From the NCBI RefSeq assembly GCF_014189535.1, contig NZ_CP050307.1:1302001-1366000 (forward strand): a stretch of DNA of 64,000 nt, given 5' to 3'. The DNA comes from Rhizobium lusitanum. Lineage in GTDB: Bacteria > Pseudomonadota > Alphaproteobacteria > Rhizobiales > Rhizobiaceae. This document shows positions 17,977 to 27,347 of this stretch, piece by piece. A model generated the notes under the pieces. The model saw nothing but the letters and a program-made list of their open reading frames with translations, did no database searches and had not been told where the DNA came from. Both the position numbers and the translations under genes were made by a program. Every line of letters begins with the position of its first letter. Positions within the stretch are counted from its first letter, which is position 1.

Positions 17977-19266
17977 GTGACAGAATTTGACAAGTTGATA
18001 CGCAATATTCCGACCGGTCGTTTTGACGGCATCGAGCGTCCCTATTCCGCCGCCGATGTGAAGCGGCTGCGCGGTTCCGTGGAGCTTCGCTATTCACTGG
18101 CCGAGATGGGCGCGAACCGGCTTTGGCAACTTCTGCATAGCGAGGATTTCGTCAATGCGCTCGGCGCGCTCTCCGGCAATCAGGCCATGCAGATGGTTCG
18201 CGCTGGCCTGAAGGCGATCTATCTCTCCGGCTGGCAGGTTGCGGCCGACGCCAACACGGCGTCCGCCATGTATCCGGATCAATCGCTCTATCCGGCCAAT
18301 GCCGGGCCGGAGCTTGCCAAGCGCATCAACCGCACGCTGCAGCGCGCCGACCAGATCGAGACCTCTGAAGACAAGGGGCTTTCCGTCGACAGCTGGTTCG
18401 CTCCGATCGTTGCCGATGCTGAAGCCGGTTTCGGTGGACCGCTCAACGCCTTCGAGATCATGAAGGCGTATATCGAAGCCGGCGTCGCAGGCGTTCATTT
18501 CGAGGATCAGCTCGCCTCGGAAAAGAAATGCGGCCATCTCGGCGGCAAGGTGCTGATCCCAACCGCTGCGCATATCCGCAACCTTGATGCCGCCCGGCTG
18601 GCGGCCGACGTCATGGGTGTGCCGACACTGGTCATTGCCCGCACCGACGCCGAGGCCGCAAAGCTGCTGACCTCGGATATCGACGAGCGCGACCGGCCCT
18701 TCGTCGATTATGATGCAGGACGCACGATCGAAGGCTTCTATCAGGTGCGCAACGGCATCGAGCCCTGCATCGCCCGTGCTGTCGCCTATGCGCCGCATTG
18801 CGATCTCATCTGGTGCGAAACGTCGAAGCCCGATCTGGAGCAGGCCCGGCGCTTTGCCGAAGGCGTCCACAGGCATCATCCGGATAAGCTTCTTGCCTAT
18901 AATTGCTCGCCGTCCTTCAACTGGCGGAAAAACCTGGACGAGGCGACGATCGCCAAGTTCCAGCGCGAGCTTGGTGCCATGGGCTACAAGTTCCAGTTCA
19001 TCACGCTTGCCGGCTTCCACCAGCTCAATTTCGGCATGTTCGAACTGGCGCGTGGCTACAAGGAGCGGCAGATGGCGGCCTATTCCGAACTGCAGGAAAC
19101 GGAATTCGCCGCCGAAAAAAATGGCTACACCGCCACCAAACATCAGCGCGAAGTCGGCACCGGCTATTTCGACGCCGTGTCGCTCGCCATCAGTGGCGGT
19201 CTTTCATCAACCACCGCCATGAAAGCATCGACCGAGCACGAACAGTTTCGGCCAGCCGCCGAATAA
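17977..19266 (+). CDS. aceA: Isocitrate lyase
   Basis: A 429-residue isocitrate lyase, the first glyoxylate-bypass enzyme, which splits isocitrate into succinate and glyoxylate. The catalytic motif KKCGHLGGK (Cys185) is intact, with the metal- and substrate-binding stretches DAEAGFGG and NCSPSFNW. The start is the GTG at 17977, placed 5 bases after a perfect GGAGG; a nearby ATG at 17965 lacks such a site. An 82-residue partner gene follows after 23 bases. Expression is probably controlled by the divergent ScfR protein, allowing growth on acetate or fatty acids. Confidence 0.97.
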   Translation: MTEFDKLIRNIPTGRFDGIERPYSAADVKRLRGSVELRYSLAEMGANRLWQLLHSEDFVNALGALSGNQAMQMVRAGLKAIYLSGWQVAADANTASAMYPDQSLYPANAGPELAKRINRTLQRADQIETSEDKGLSVDSWFAPIVADAEAGFGGPLNAFEIMKAYIEAGVAGVHFEDQLASEKKCGHLGGKVLIPTAAHIRNLDAARLAADVMGVPTLVIARTDAEAAKLLTSDIDERDRPFVDYDAGRTIEGFYQVRNGIEPCIARAVAYAPHCDLIWCETSKPDLEQARRFAEGVHRHHPDKLLAYNCSPSFNWRKNLDEATIAKFQRELGAMGYKFQFITLAGFHQLNFGMFELARGYKERQMAAYSELQETEFAAEKNGYTATKHQREVGTGYFDAVSLAISGGLSSTTAMKASTEHEQFRPAAE

Positions 19267-19289
19267 CCCGAACCTTAAGGAGGAAAACC

Positions 19290-19538
19290 ATGGCTTCCAT
19301 CGCACGCGTCCGCGAACGCGCGGAAGAACAATCGTCAAGCCTGTCGCCGGATCAGCAAAACACGATCCGCATGCTCGCAAACGATCTGCACCGCCTCAAC
19401 CATTCGGTCATGAAGGCCGTCGAGGCCGGCGTCTCGGTCGAGCTGGTCCGCTCGGCCCGCCATCACGGTGGCGACGGCAACTGGGGCGATCTGCTGCTCC
19501 CGGTCGTCATGGCCCGCAGCCGTCAGGGAGAGATCTGA
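19290..19538 (+). CDS. Small conserved protein downstream of aceA
   Basis: An 82-residue soluble protein starting 23 bases after aceA, with an excellent TAAGGAGG ribosome site. It is helical and charged (SPDQQNTIRMLANDLHRLNHSVMKAVEAGVSVELVRSARHHGGDGNWGDLL) and ends in a basic tail; no catalytic motif is seen. The operon position and strong translation signal suggest a role with isocitrate lyase, but none is known to me. A terminator follows at 19559. Confidence 0.8.
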   Translation: MASIARVRERAEEQSSSLSPDQQNTIRMLANDLHRLNHSVMKAVEAGVSVELVRSARHHGGDGNWGDLLLPVVMARSRQGEI

Positions 19539-19558
19539 CCTTCGTTTGGAAAACAATC

Positions 19559-19600
19559 ACCACGGCATGTCCTGTCCGACGTGCCGTGGTTTGACGTTTT
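19559..19600 (+). terminator. Rho-independent terminator of the aceA operon
   Basis: ACCACGGCATGTC (19559-19571) pairs with GACGTGCCGTGGT (19578-19590), with one T-G wobble and a 6-base loop. It is followed by TTGACGTTTT. It lies between convergent transcription units. Confidence 0.85.
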
Positions 19601-19619
19601 CACCACCGTGCATCCTCAT

Positions 19620-20381
19620 TCACTCAGGAGAGAGCAGCCGGCCTCCAGATGCGACGACGCTTTGCCGACCAAGCCAATACGCCAGATCGGCCTCGGCCCG
19701 CTCAAGAGCGCTATGGTTCAGCAGTTTACGCAGAAACGCCACGGCCACGGCCCGCGCCCGAAGATTGAATCGCCCACCATCAGCCTCGCCGCCGATGGAC
19801 TGATAGACATCGAGTTTCTCATAGAGCTGCTGCAGCCGGTTTTGCACGCTGCGCACCGATAGATTGCGCCTCTGCGCGATAGCCCGGTCAGTCAGTCCAA
19901 GGGCAATATCGATGAGAATCTCGTATTCGGCCTCTGTGAAGGCATTGGCATTTCCAAGGCTCTTCTGCTGCATGCCGCGCACTTCGCGGTCGATCACACA
20001 TTGGCTTTCAATGAAGATGCTGCGCAGCGCCAGCCTCAGTCGATCGTCCGAAGCCGATTTCAGCACATAGCCGTAGACGGCACCCTCCGGCACGATCCGC
20101 GACACGCCGCGAACGTAAGCCTCGTCGGAATAATTCGACCAGAACAGGATGCGTGTCTCGGGCCGTTCTTTCCAGATGGTTCGCGCCGCCTCGATGCCGT
20201 TTCGCGGGCTCATCTGCAGGTCCATGACGACATGGGCCGATCTGAAATCGCGCGCCAGCCGCTCGCCGGCATTGCCGTTTTCCGCTTCCAGCACGGTTTC
20301 GCATTCGGGAAGAGCGGCGCGGACGGCTTCGTTGAGATAGGAACGGTGAAGCGGATCGTCCTCGATGATCAGCACCTTCAT
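19620..20381 (-). CDS. NarL/FixJ-type response regulator
   Basis: A 253-residue response regulator. The receiver domain (1-125) has the acidic pair EDD, the phospho-acceptor Asp in VVMDLQM near residue 54, and a conserved Lys in YVLKSAS. A LuxR-type HTH follows (FTEAEYEILIDIALGLTDRAIAQRRNLSVRSVQNRLQQLYEKL). The C-terminal tail is longer than usual. The start overlaps the end of the sensor kinase gene by four bases, so the pair is cotranslated. The target genes are not evident. Confidence 0.93.
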   Translation of the reverse strand: MKVLIIEDDPLHRSYLNEAVRAALPECETVLEAENGNAGERLARDFRSAHVVMDLQMSPRNGIEAARTIWKERPETRILFWSNYSDEAYVRGVSRIVPEGAVYGYVLKSASDDRLRLALRSIFIESQCVIDREVRGMQQKSLGNANAFTEAEYEILIDIALGLTDRAIAQRRNLSVRSVQNRLQQLYEKLDVYQSIGGEADGGRFNLRARAVAVAFLRKLLNHSALERAEADLAYWLGRQSVVASGGRLLSPE

Positions 20382-21607
20382 GCCGCACCTCCCGCCGCCA
20401 GCGGCCGGCCGGCCAGGGTGACGCTCACGCAGGTTCCACCCTTAGGGCTTACGGCCCTGGCGGAGAAGCGCGCCGAAATCAACCGTGCCCGGGTTTTCAT
20501 ATTCTCGATGCCGCCTCCCGATGATTTGCGGGAGTGGATCAAGCCGATACCATCATCGTCGATCTCTATGGTCAGGGTGCCGCCGACTGCCCCGAGACGA
20601 ACCAGAATGCGGCTCGCCTGCGCATGGCGCACAGCATTGTTGATCGCCTCCTGCGCAATGCGGAACAAGGCGATACTGACGGATTGCTCCAGACAATCGA
20701 TGGCGCCGTTGGTCTCGTCTGTCAGTTTCCACTCTACGCCGGCGCCGCTTTCCTGGATCGATCGCTCCAGATGATTTTCGACCGCCTGGGCAAAGCCAAA
20801 CAGCTGGAGGACCGAGGGCTTGGCCTCTTCGATGATCTGGCGCAGATCGTGCATGCATTGCTGCAATCCGCGAAACAGGGGCTCGAGCGCTTCACCGGTG
20901 ACATCGGGCATATGCGCCAGCCGCTCCATTCGCCGCGACAGGCGCGTGAGATCGGCCAAGGTCTGATCGTGTAGATCCATGCCGATACGCTGGCGCTCAG
21001 TCTCCAGTGCCTCGGTCAGCTTCAGCGCACCCAACCGCAACCCCTCCTCCCGGGCTCGCGCTTCCGCCTCGACAATCGCCGACCGCTTTGCCTGCTCGGC
21101 GGCCCGGATGGCGAAGAAATACGGCGCCAGCAGATCGGCAATGGCGCGCGCATTCACCACATCCTGTCTCCCGTAGGATCCGGCCTGGTGACTGGAGCAG
21201 CTTAGAGCCCCGATCACGGCACCCTGGACCTTCAGAGGAACATGCAGGCGGCCCCTTAACGATTGGCTGATGATCGGATGCGAGAATGCGCCTTCGAAGT
21301 GAAACCTCGGATCGCTGCAGGCGTCATCGGTCAATAGATGATCGACCTCGCCCAAGAGAAGCGCACGGATGGGGCTGTCACTGACCGGAGCCGGATGCCG
21401 CTTGCCCCAATCGGTCTCGAGGCCGCTCTCATAGGCAATGTGATATTTCTCATCCACCATGATGATGCAGACATCAAAGTGATCGTAGGGGATGACATGG
21501 CTGATCTCGGCAGCGACGGAGCGGATGACCGAATGAAAATCGAGTTGCCCGGCCAGGAGCCTGGAAATGCGGAGGTAATGGTCGAACACCGACCGAGGCT
21601 CTAACAT
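20378..21607 (-). CDS. GAF-domain sensor histidine kinase (NarX/DegS type)
   Basis: A roughly 409-residue cytoplasmic kinase. An N-terminal GAF domain (about 20-165), a short coiled coil and a HisKA_3 dimerisation/phosphoacceptor helix with ERQRIGMDLHDQTLADL (His) are followed by an HATPase domain ending in TIEIDDDGIGL. No transmembrane segment is seen, so the signal is intracellular. The ATG at 21607 is used; a TTG two codons upstream (21613) sits at a better distance from GGGAGG and may be the true start. It is the partner of the 19620-20381 response regulator. Confidence 0.92.
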   Translation of the reverse strand: MLEPRSVFDHYLRISRLLAGQLDFHSVIRSVAAEISHVIPYDHFDVCIIMVDEKYHIAYESGLETDWGKRHPAPVSDSPIRALLLGEVDHLLTDDACSDPRFHFEGAFSHPIISQSLRGRLHVPLKVQGAVIGALSCSSHQAGSYGRQDVVNARAIADLLAPYFFAIRAAEQAKRSAIVEAEARAREEGLRLGALKLTEALETERQRIGMDLHDQTLADLTRLSRRMERLAHMPDVTGEALEPLFRGLQQCMHDLRQIIEEAKPSVLQLFGFAQAVENHLERSIQESGAGVEWKLTDETNGAIDCLEQSVSIALFRIAQEAINNAVRHAQASRILVRLGAVGGTLTIEIDDDGIGLIHSRKSSGGGIENMKTRARLISARFSARAVSPKGGTCVSVTLAGRPLAAGGAA

Positions 21608-21907
21608 GTGCAAGGCTGGCCCTCCCAGGCGACGCGCCAGCCTCTCCCCAGGCCGGTTGCGGAACGCAAAATCCGAACGCCATTAAGCGCTGATCGCGGT
21701 CGTTCGTCTTGCGGAAAAGCGCAATTTTTATGCGGGATCCCGCAACGCCCGTCCCCTTAAGCGCCTGTACAAGCGAAACAATCTCAGACATCCTATTCTT
21801 ACTGACAGGGGAACCTTCAGTGCAAATACTATTTTCGATCGTTGTTGAGGAGCGCGTTCGAAAATTATGGCCTGGGAGTGAGATTTAGGTCTTTTTGGGA
21901 GGAAAAA
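21608..21907. promoter_or_regulatory. Divergent control region, kinase versus sugar ABC operon
   Basis: About 300 bases without a gene. A perfect 14-bp palindrome, TGCGGGATCCCGCA, lies at 21731-21744, roughly midway between the divergent starts, and is a candidate operator. A loose promoter-like pair (CTGACA near 21800, TACTAT about 19 bases later) points towards the binding-protein gene. Nothing else was recognised. Confidence 0.4.
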
Positions 21908-22924
21908 ATGAATATCGCCAAGACACTTCTGGCATCCGTCGTGATCGCAACCGTTGCGACGCCGTTTGCCGCACTTGCAGACACGTCATCCAAGAAAATT
22001 GCCCTGTCCAACAATTACGCTGGCAACTCATGGCGTCAGGCCATGCTGACAAGCTGGCAGAAGGTGACAGGCGAAGCCGTGAAAGCCGGCGTGGTTGCCG
22101 CAGCCGATCCATTCACGACGGCGGAAAACCAGGCGACCGAGCAGGCGGCGCAAATCCAGAACATGATCCTGCAGGGCTATGATGCCATCGTCATCGACGC
22201 GGCATCGCCGACGGCTCTCAACGGCGCCGTCAAGGAAGCCTGCGATGCCGGCATCACCGTCGTATCCTTCGACGGTATCGTCACCGAACCCTGCGCCTGG
22301 CGCATTGCCGTCGATTTCAAGGGAATGGGAGCAAGCGAGGTCGAGTATCTGGCCAAGAAGCTTCCCAAGGGCGGCAACATCCTGGAAATCCGCGGCCTTG
22401 CCGGCGTCTCCGTCGATGACGAGATTTCGGCCGGCATCGACGCAGCCGTTGCGAAATATCCGCAGTTCAAGATCGTCGGCTCCGTGCATGGCGACTGGGC
22501 GCAGGATGTCGCCCAGCGCGCCGTTGCCGGCGTTCTGCCCAGCCTTCCCGAAATCGCGGCGGTCGCAACCCAAGGCGGCGACGGCTATGGCGCGGCACAG
22601 GCTTTTGCCGCGGCCAAGCGCCCGATGCCGACGATCGTCATGGGCAACCGTCAGGACGAACTGGCCTGGTGGAAGAAGGAAAAAGACGCAAGCGGCTATG
22701 AGACGATGTCGGTTTCCATCGCTCCCGGCGTCTCGACGCTCGCCTTCTGGGTTGCCCAGCAGATTCTTGACGGCAAGCAGGTGAAGAAGGATCTGGTCGT
22801 CCCGTTCTTGCGCATCGATCAGGATAATCTCGAAACCAACCTCGCCAATACCCAGCAGGGCGGCGTCGCCAACGTCGAATATTCGTTGGAAGACGCCCAG
22901 AAGGTCATTGCCACGGCCAAGTGA
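21908..22924 (+). CDS. Sugar ABC transporter substrate-binding protein (RbsB/periplasmic-binding-4 type)
   Basis: A 338-residue periplasmic binding protein with a signal peptide cut near AALADTSS. The body is a type 1 binding fold (IALSNNYAGNSWRQ...QNMILQGYDAIVIDAASPTALNGAVKEACDAGI...VVSFDG), typical of ribose/xylose/multi-sugar importers. GGGAGG precedes the ATG. A stable hairpin follows its stop, as in other binding-protein genes here. The transporter is completed by one double ATPase and two permeases, and an SMP-30 lactonase follows, so a sugar or sugar lactone is the likely ligand. Confidence 0.92.
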   Translation: MNIAKTLLASVVIATVATPFAALADTSSKKIALSNNYAGNSWRQAMLTSWQKVTGEAVKAGVVAAADPFTTAENQATEQAAQIQNMILQGYDAIVIDAASPTALNGAVKEACDAGITVVSFDGIVTEPCAWRIAVDFKGMGASEVEYLAKKLPKGGNILEIRGLAGVSVDDEISAGIDAAVAKYPQFKIVGSVHGDWAQDVAQRAVAGVLPSLPEIAAVATQGGDGYGAAQAFAAAKRPMPTIVMGNRQDELAWWKKEKDASGYETMSVSIAPGVSTLAFWVAQQILDGKQVKKDLVVPFLRIDQDNLETNLANTQQGGVANVEYSLEDAQKVIATAK

Positions 22925-22946
22925 GCCAAGGCATGCCGCCATTCAA

Positions 22947-22976
22947 GACCGGTGCCATTCTTGGGTGGCGCCGGTC
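22947..22976 (+). terminator. Hairpin after the sugar-binding protein gene
   Basis: GACCGGTGCCA (22947-22957) pairs with TGGCGCCGGTC (22966-22976), 11 pairs including one T-G wobble, with an 8-base loop. It has no T-run and the operon continues, so it probably stabilises the binding-protein mRNA or attenuates downstream expression. Confidence 0.6.
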
Positions 22977-23003
22977 GATGAGGAATTCTTGCTGGATCGA
23001 TCC

Positions 23004-24494
23004 ATGAATGCAGCCAAAGATAACAGGCCCATGAACGAGGATGCTGAGACAAAGCCGGTCGTCTCCGCGCGCGGCGTCAAGGTGCAATTCGGCGCCGTCA
23101 AGGCGCTGGATGGCGCCGACCTGGTCATCAATGCCGGCGAATGCATCGGGCTGGTCGGCCATAACGGTGCGGGCAAATCGACGATCGTCAATGTCCTCAA
23201 CGGAAGCCTCGGCCCTCACGAGGGCACCATCGCCTATAATGGCGACGAAACCGCACGCGGCATCAACGCGGCGCGCGGCCATGGCATCCGCTGCGTCTTT
23301 CAGGAATTGTCGCTCTCGCCGAACCTGACCATTGTCGAGAACATGCGGGTGGAGCATCGCGACCTCAGCGGATGGAACTGGCGCAGCCAAGCGGCCGGTA
23401 TCGTCAGCGCCAAGCTTGATGAGATTTTCGTAGGCCACGGGATCGACGTGATGCATACCGTCGGCGAACTCTCGATCGCCGAGCGGCAGATGGTGGAAAT
23501 TGCCATCGTCTTCTGCACGGTCGAACACGAACCCAAGCTGATCATTCTAGACGAGCCGACGTCGTCGCTCGATGCGGGGCTTGCGGGGCAGCTGATGGCC
23601 TATGTTCGCAAGTATGTCGATGCGGGCGGCTCCGTGCTGCTGATCTCGCATATTCTCGGCGAGATTCTGTCGACCTCCGACCGCATCGTCGTCATGAAGG
23701 ACGGCAAGGTTGTCGCCGATCGTCCGGCAAAGGAATTTTCGACCCATGGCCTCGTCCAGGCGATGGGCAGCGTGGTCAAGGACCGGGATTTCGACCGCAA
23801 CAAGAATAGAACCGCCGACACATCGCCGATCCTGTCCCTGCCCGCCAGAGGCGGCAAAGGCCTTCCTTTCGCTGCCTACAAGGGCGAAGTGATCGGCCTT
23901 GCCGGGCTCGGCGGGCATGGCCAGACGGATATGCTGCTCGAACTCTACCGCGCACTGAGCAGCGACTGGTTGCCCGGAAGACAGGGGCGCATCGCCTTCG
24001 TCGCCGGCGACCGCAGCCTGAACGGGACCTTTCCCCTCTGGAGCATCCTGAAGAACCTCAGCATCGCTTCACTCACCGACTTGTCGGAGAAATTCCTGGT
24101 CAACAGAACCCGCGAAGACGGGCTTGGCGGCGACTGGAAGAGCCGGATCGAAATCCGCACACCCGACATGACGAACGGCATCCTGTCGCTATCGGGCGGC
24201 AACCAGCAGAAGGTTCTCTTTGCCCGCGCGCTGGCGACGACATCGTCAATGGTGCTGATGGATGATCCGATGCGTGGTGTCGACATCGGCACCAAGCAGG
24301 AGGTCTACAGCATCCTGAATCACGAAGCGGCCGGCGGCCGGACATTCATCTGGTATTCGACCGAGATGGATGAAATCCGGCTTTGCGACCGCGTCTATGT
24401 GTTTCGCAGTGGCGCCATCGTTTCGGAACTCGTCGGCGACGCCATTACGGAGGAAAATGTGCTGGCAGCCTCATTCTCTGGAGAAGACGCATGA
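23004..24494 (+). CDS. Sugar ABC transporter ATPase (RbsA-like, two nucleotide-binding domains)
   Basis: A roughly 496-residue double ATPase of the ribose/xylose class. Domain 1 has Walker A GHNGAGKST, degenerate signature LSIAERQMVEIA and Walker B LIILDEPTSSLD. Domain 2 has a reduced Walker A (GLGGHGQTD), signature LSGGNQQKV and Walker B LMDDPMRGVD, where Asp replaces the catalytic Glu. The start is uncertain: the ATG at 23004 is far from the GAGGA site, whereas a TTG at 22989 is well placed; 23031 is also possible. It overlaps the next permease by four bases (ATGA). Confidence 0.9.
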   Translation: MNAAKDNRPMNEDAETKPVVSARGVKVQFGAVKALDGADLVINAGECIGLVGHNGAGKSTIVNVLNGSLGPHEGTIAYNGDETARGINAARGHGIRCVFQELSLSPNLTIVENMRVEHRDLSGWNWRSQAAGIVSAKLDEIFVGHGIDVMHTVGELSIAERQMVEIAIVFCTVEHEPKLIILDEPTSSLDAGLAGQLMAYVRKYVDAGGSVLLISHILGEILSTSDRIVVMKDGKVVADRPAKEFSTHGLVQAMGSVVKDRDFDRNKNRTADTSPILSLPARGGKGLPFAAYKGEVIGLAGLGGHGQTDMLLELYRALSSDWLPGRQGRIAFVAGDRSLNGTFPLWSILKNLSIASLTDLSEKFLVNRTREDGLGGDWKSRIEIRTPDMTNGILSLSGGNQQKVLFARALATTSSMVLMDDPMRGVDIGTKQEVYSILNHEAAGGRTFIWYSTEMDEIRLCDRVYVFRSGAIVSELVGDAITEENVLAASFSGEDA

Positions 24495-25435
24495 TCCGCA
24501 TTTCGCCCAGCATGGTGCGGCTGCTCGTCCCGGCGCTCTCGCTCGTCGTGCTGCTGGTCGCGGTCTTCTATCTCCAGCCGCGGGCCATGAGCTATATCGG
24601 GCTCAATCTCCTGTTCAATCTGGCTGTGCCGATTGCGCTCGCAACCATTGCCCAGATGATGATCATGTCCGTCAACGACCTCGATTTGTCGATGGGAACC
24701 TTCGTCAGTTTCGCCGCCTGCGTGGCGGCGACCTACCTGCAATCCTCCCCATTGCTCGGCATTCTGATCCTCGCGGCGGCCATCGCCGCCTATGCCGTTA
24801 TCGGCGTGATCATCTATGTCAGGGACCTGCCGTCGATCGTGGTGACGCTCGGCATGAGTTTTGTCTGGGGCGGTCTCGCCGTCCTGCTTTTGCCGGCCCC
24901 GGGAGGCGAGGCACCCGGATGGGCACGCTGGCTGATGACCTCGAAACCGCCGCTCATTCCCATGGCGATCGTGGCCAGTGTCGTCATCGCCCTTGTCTCG
25001 CATTTCGTCGTCATGCGCTCCGCCTTCGGCGTGCTGATCCGCGGCGTTGGCGGTAACCAGCGCTCGGTGCAGCGCGCCGGATGGTCAATCCTCGTCCTTC
25101 GCGCCGCAGCCTATGGGCTCGCTGGTCTCTTTGCTGTGCTCTCGGGCATTGCCCTTGTCGGCCTCACCACTTCGGCCGACGCCAACATCGCGCTGCGCTA
25201 TACGCTCCTGTCGATTGCCGGCGTCATCCTCGGCGGCGGTGAATTCACCGGCGGCCGCATCTCGCCGATCGGTGCCGTCATCGGTGCACTGACGCTGACG
25301 CTGGCCGGATCGTTCCTGTCCTTTCTCCGGATTTCACCGGACTGGCAGATCGGAGCGCAAGGCGCCATCCTCATCGTCGTGCTTGCCCTGCGTCTCTTCC
25401 TCAATCGTCTTGAAAAGCGGCGGAACCGCACATGA
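24491..25435 (+). CDS. Sugar ABC transporter permease 1 (RbsC-like)
   Basis: A 314-residue, strongly hydrophobic inner-membrane protein of the branched-chain/ribose permease superfamily. Characteristic stretches are MSVNDLDLSMGTFVSFAACVAA, DLPSIVVTLGMSFVWGG and the GVGGNQRSVQRAG loop. The start overlaps the ATPase stop, and its own stop overlaps the second permease start. It pairs with the 25432-26382 product. Confidence 0.92.
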   Translation: MIRISPSMVRLLVPALSLVVLLVAVFYLQPRAMSYIGLNLLFNLAVPIALATIAQMMIMSVNDLDLSMGTFVSFAACVAATYLQSSPLLGILILAAAIAAYAVIGVIIYVRDLPSIVVTLGMSFVWGGLAVLLLPAPGGEAPGWARWLMTSKPPLIPMAIVASVVIALVSHFVVMRSAFGVLIRGVGGNQRSVQRAGWSILVLRAAAYGLAGLFAVLSGIALVGLTTSADANIALRYTLLSIAGVILGGGEFTGGRISPIGAVIGALTLTLAGSFLSFLRISPDWQIGAQGAILIVVLALRLFLNRLEKRRNRT

Positions 25436-26382
25436 ACGCCCTTCGCGCACTCCACCGCAAACCCTGGGTCTGGTCCTTTGCCGCAACGCTGGTCGTATGG
25501 AGCGTGACCGTCATGTTCACGGGCGGCGCCAGCTCTCTCGGCCTGTCGCAGGCGGCACTGACCTTCGCGGCCTTTTCCGTCATCGTCGGTATCGGCCAGA
25601 TGTTCGTCATGACGCTCGGACCGGGCAATATCGACCTCTCCGTTCCCGCAACGATGACGCTCGCCGGAACCGTGGCGCTGAAGCTGATGAATGTCGAGGA
25701 CGGCATGATCGTGCCCGGCCTTCTGATTTCCATCCTGATCGGTTTTGGCATCGGCATCGGTAACTATGCCCTGATCAAGCTTCTGCGCATCCCGCCGATC
25801 ATCGCGACGCTGTCGATGAGCTTTATCGTGCAATCCACCGCCATCTGGAGCAACCGCGGCCTGCGCATCAAGCCACCGGAGCAGCTGGCAGACTTCACCA
25901 TGTCGAGCGTCATCGGTATCCCGAATATTGCGATCGTCGCCTTTCTGCTCTCCATTCTTGCCTGGGTGCTGCTGGAAAAGACCATCTATGGTCGCTGGAT
26001 CTCGGCCATCGGCCAGAGCATGTTCGCGGCCCGCATGGCCGGCATCCCCGTCGATGGCACGCGGCTGGCGACCTATATCCTTTGCGCCGTCCTCGCCTCG
26101 ATCTGCGGCTATCTCCTTGCCAGCTTCTCAGGCGGCGCCGCCCTCAACATGGGCTCAGAATATCTGCTGATGTCGATCGCCGTCGTCATCATCGGCGGGA
26201 CGGCGGTGGCGGGCGGGGATTCGAACGTGCCGGGCATCTGGGGCGCATCGCTCTTCATGTTCCTCGTCGTGTCGATGCTGAACACCTACGGTTTCGGCGC
26301 GGGCGCGCGGCTCATTCTGACCGGCTTCATCATCATTGCCGTCATTCTCGTGGCCGGCGGCCGCCCGCTCGGCGGACGCTGA
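25432..26382 (+). CDS. Sugar ABC transporter permease 2 (RbsC-like)
   Basis: A 316-residue permease of the same family, with VMTLGPGNIDLSVPATMTLAG, the PPIIATLSMSFIVQS segment, the coupling-helix region AIGQSMFAARMAGIPVDGTR and a conserved IGGTAVAGGDSNVPG near the end. Two distinct permeases rather than one homodimer make this a heterodimeric channel, less usual than the ribose prototype. An SMP-30 lactonase gene starts 42 bases later. Confidence 0.92.
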   Translation: MNALRALHRKPWVWSFAATLVVWSVTVMFTGGASSLGLSQAALTFAAFSVIVGIGQMFVMTLGPGNIDLSVPATMTLAGTVALKLMNVEDGMIVPGLLISILIGFGIGIGNYALIKLLRIPPIIATLSMSFIVQSTAIWSNRGLRIKPPEQLADFTMSSVIGIPNIAIVAFLLSILAWVLLEKTIYGRWISAIGQSMFAARMAGIPVDGTRLATYILCAVLASICGYLLASFSGGAALNMGSEYLLMSIAVVIIGGTAVAGGDSNVPGIWGASLFMFLVVSMLNTYGFGAGARLILTGFIIIAVILVAGGRPLGGR

Positions 26383-26424
26383 AACTTCTTTCGACATTAA
26401 GCAGGCATCACAGGAAAAATCGCG

Positions 26425-27345
<921 letters not shown>

Positions 27346-27347
27346 GG

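Noticed and set aside
18094..19143. A 349-codon minus-strand frame within aceA
   Set aside because: It is fully covered by isocitrate lyase with its catalytic motif; the antisense frame has no family features.
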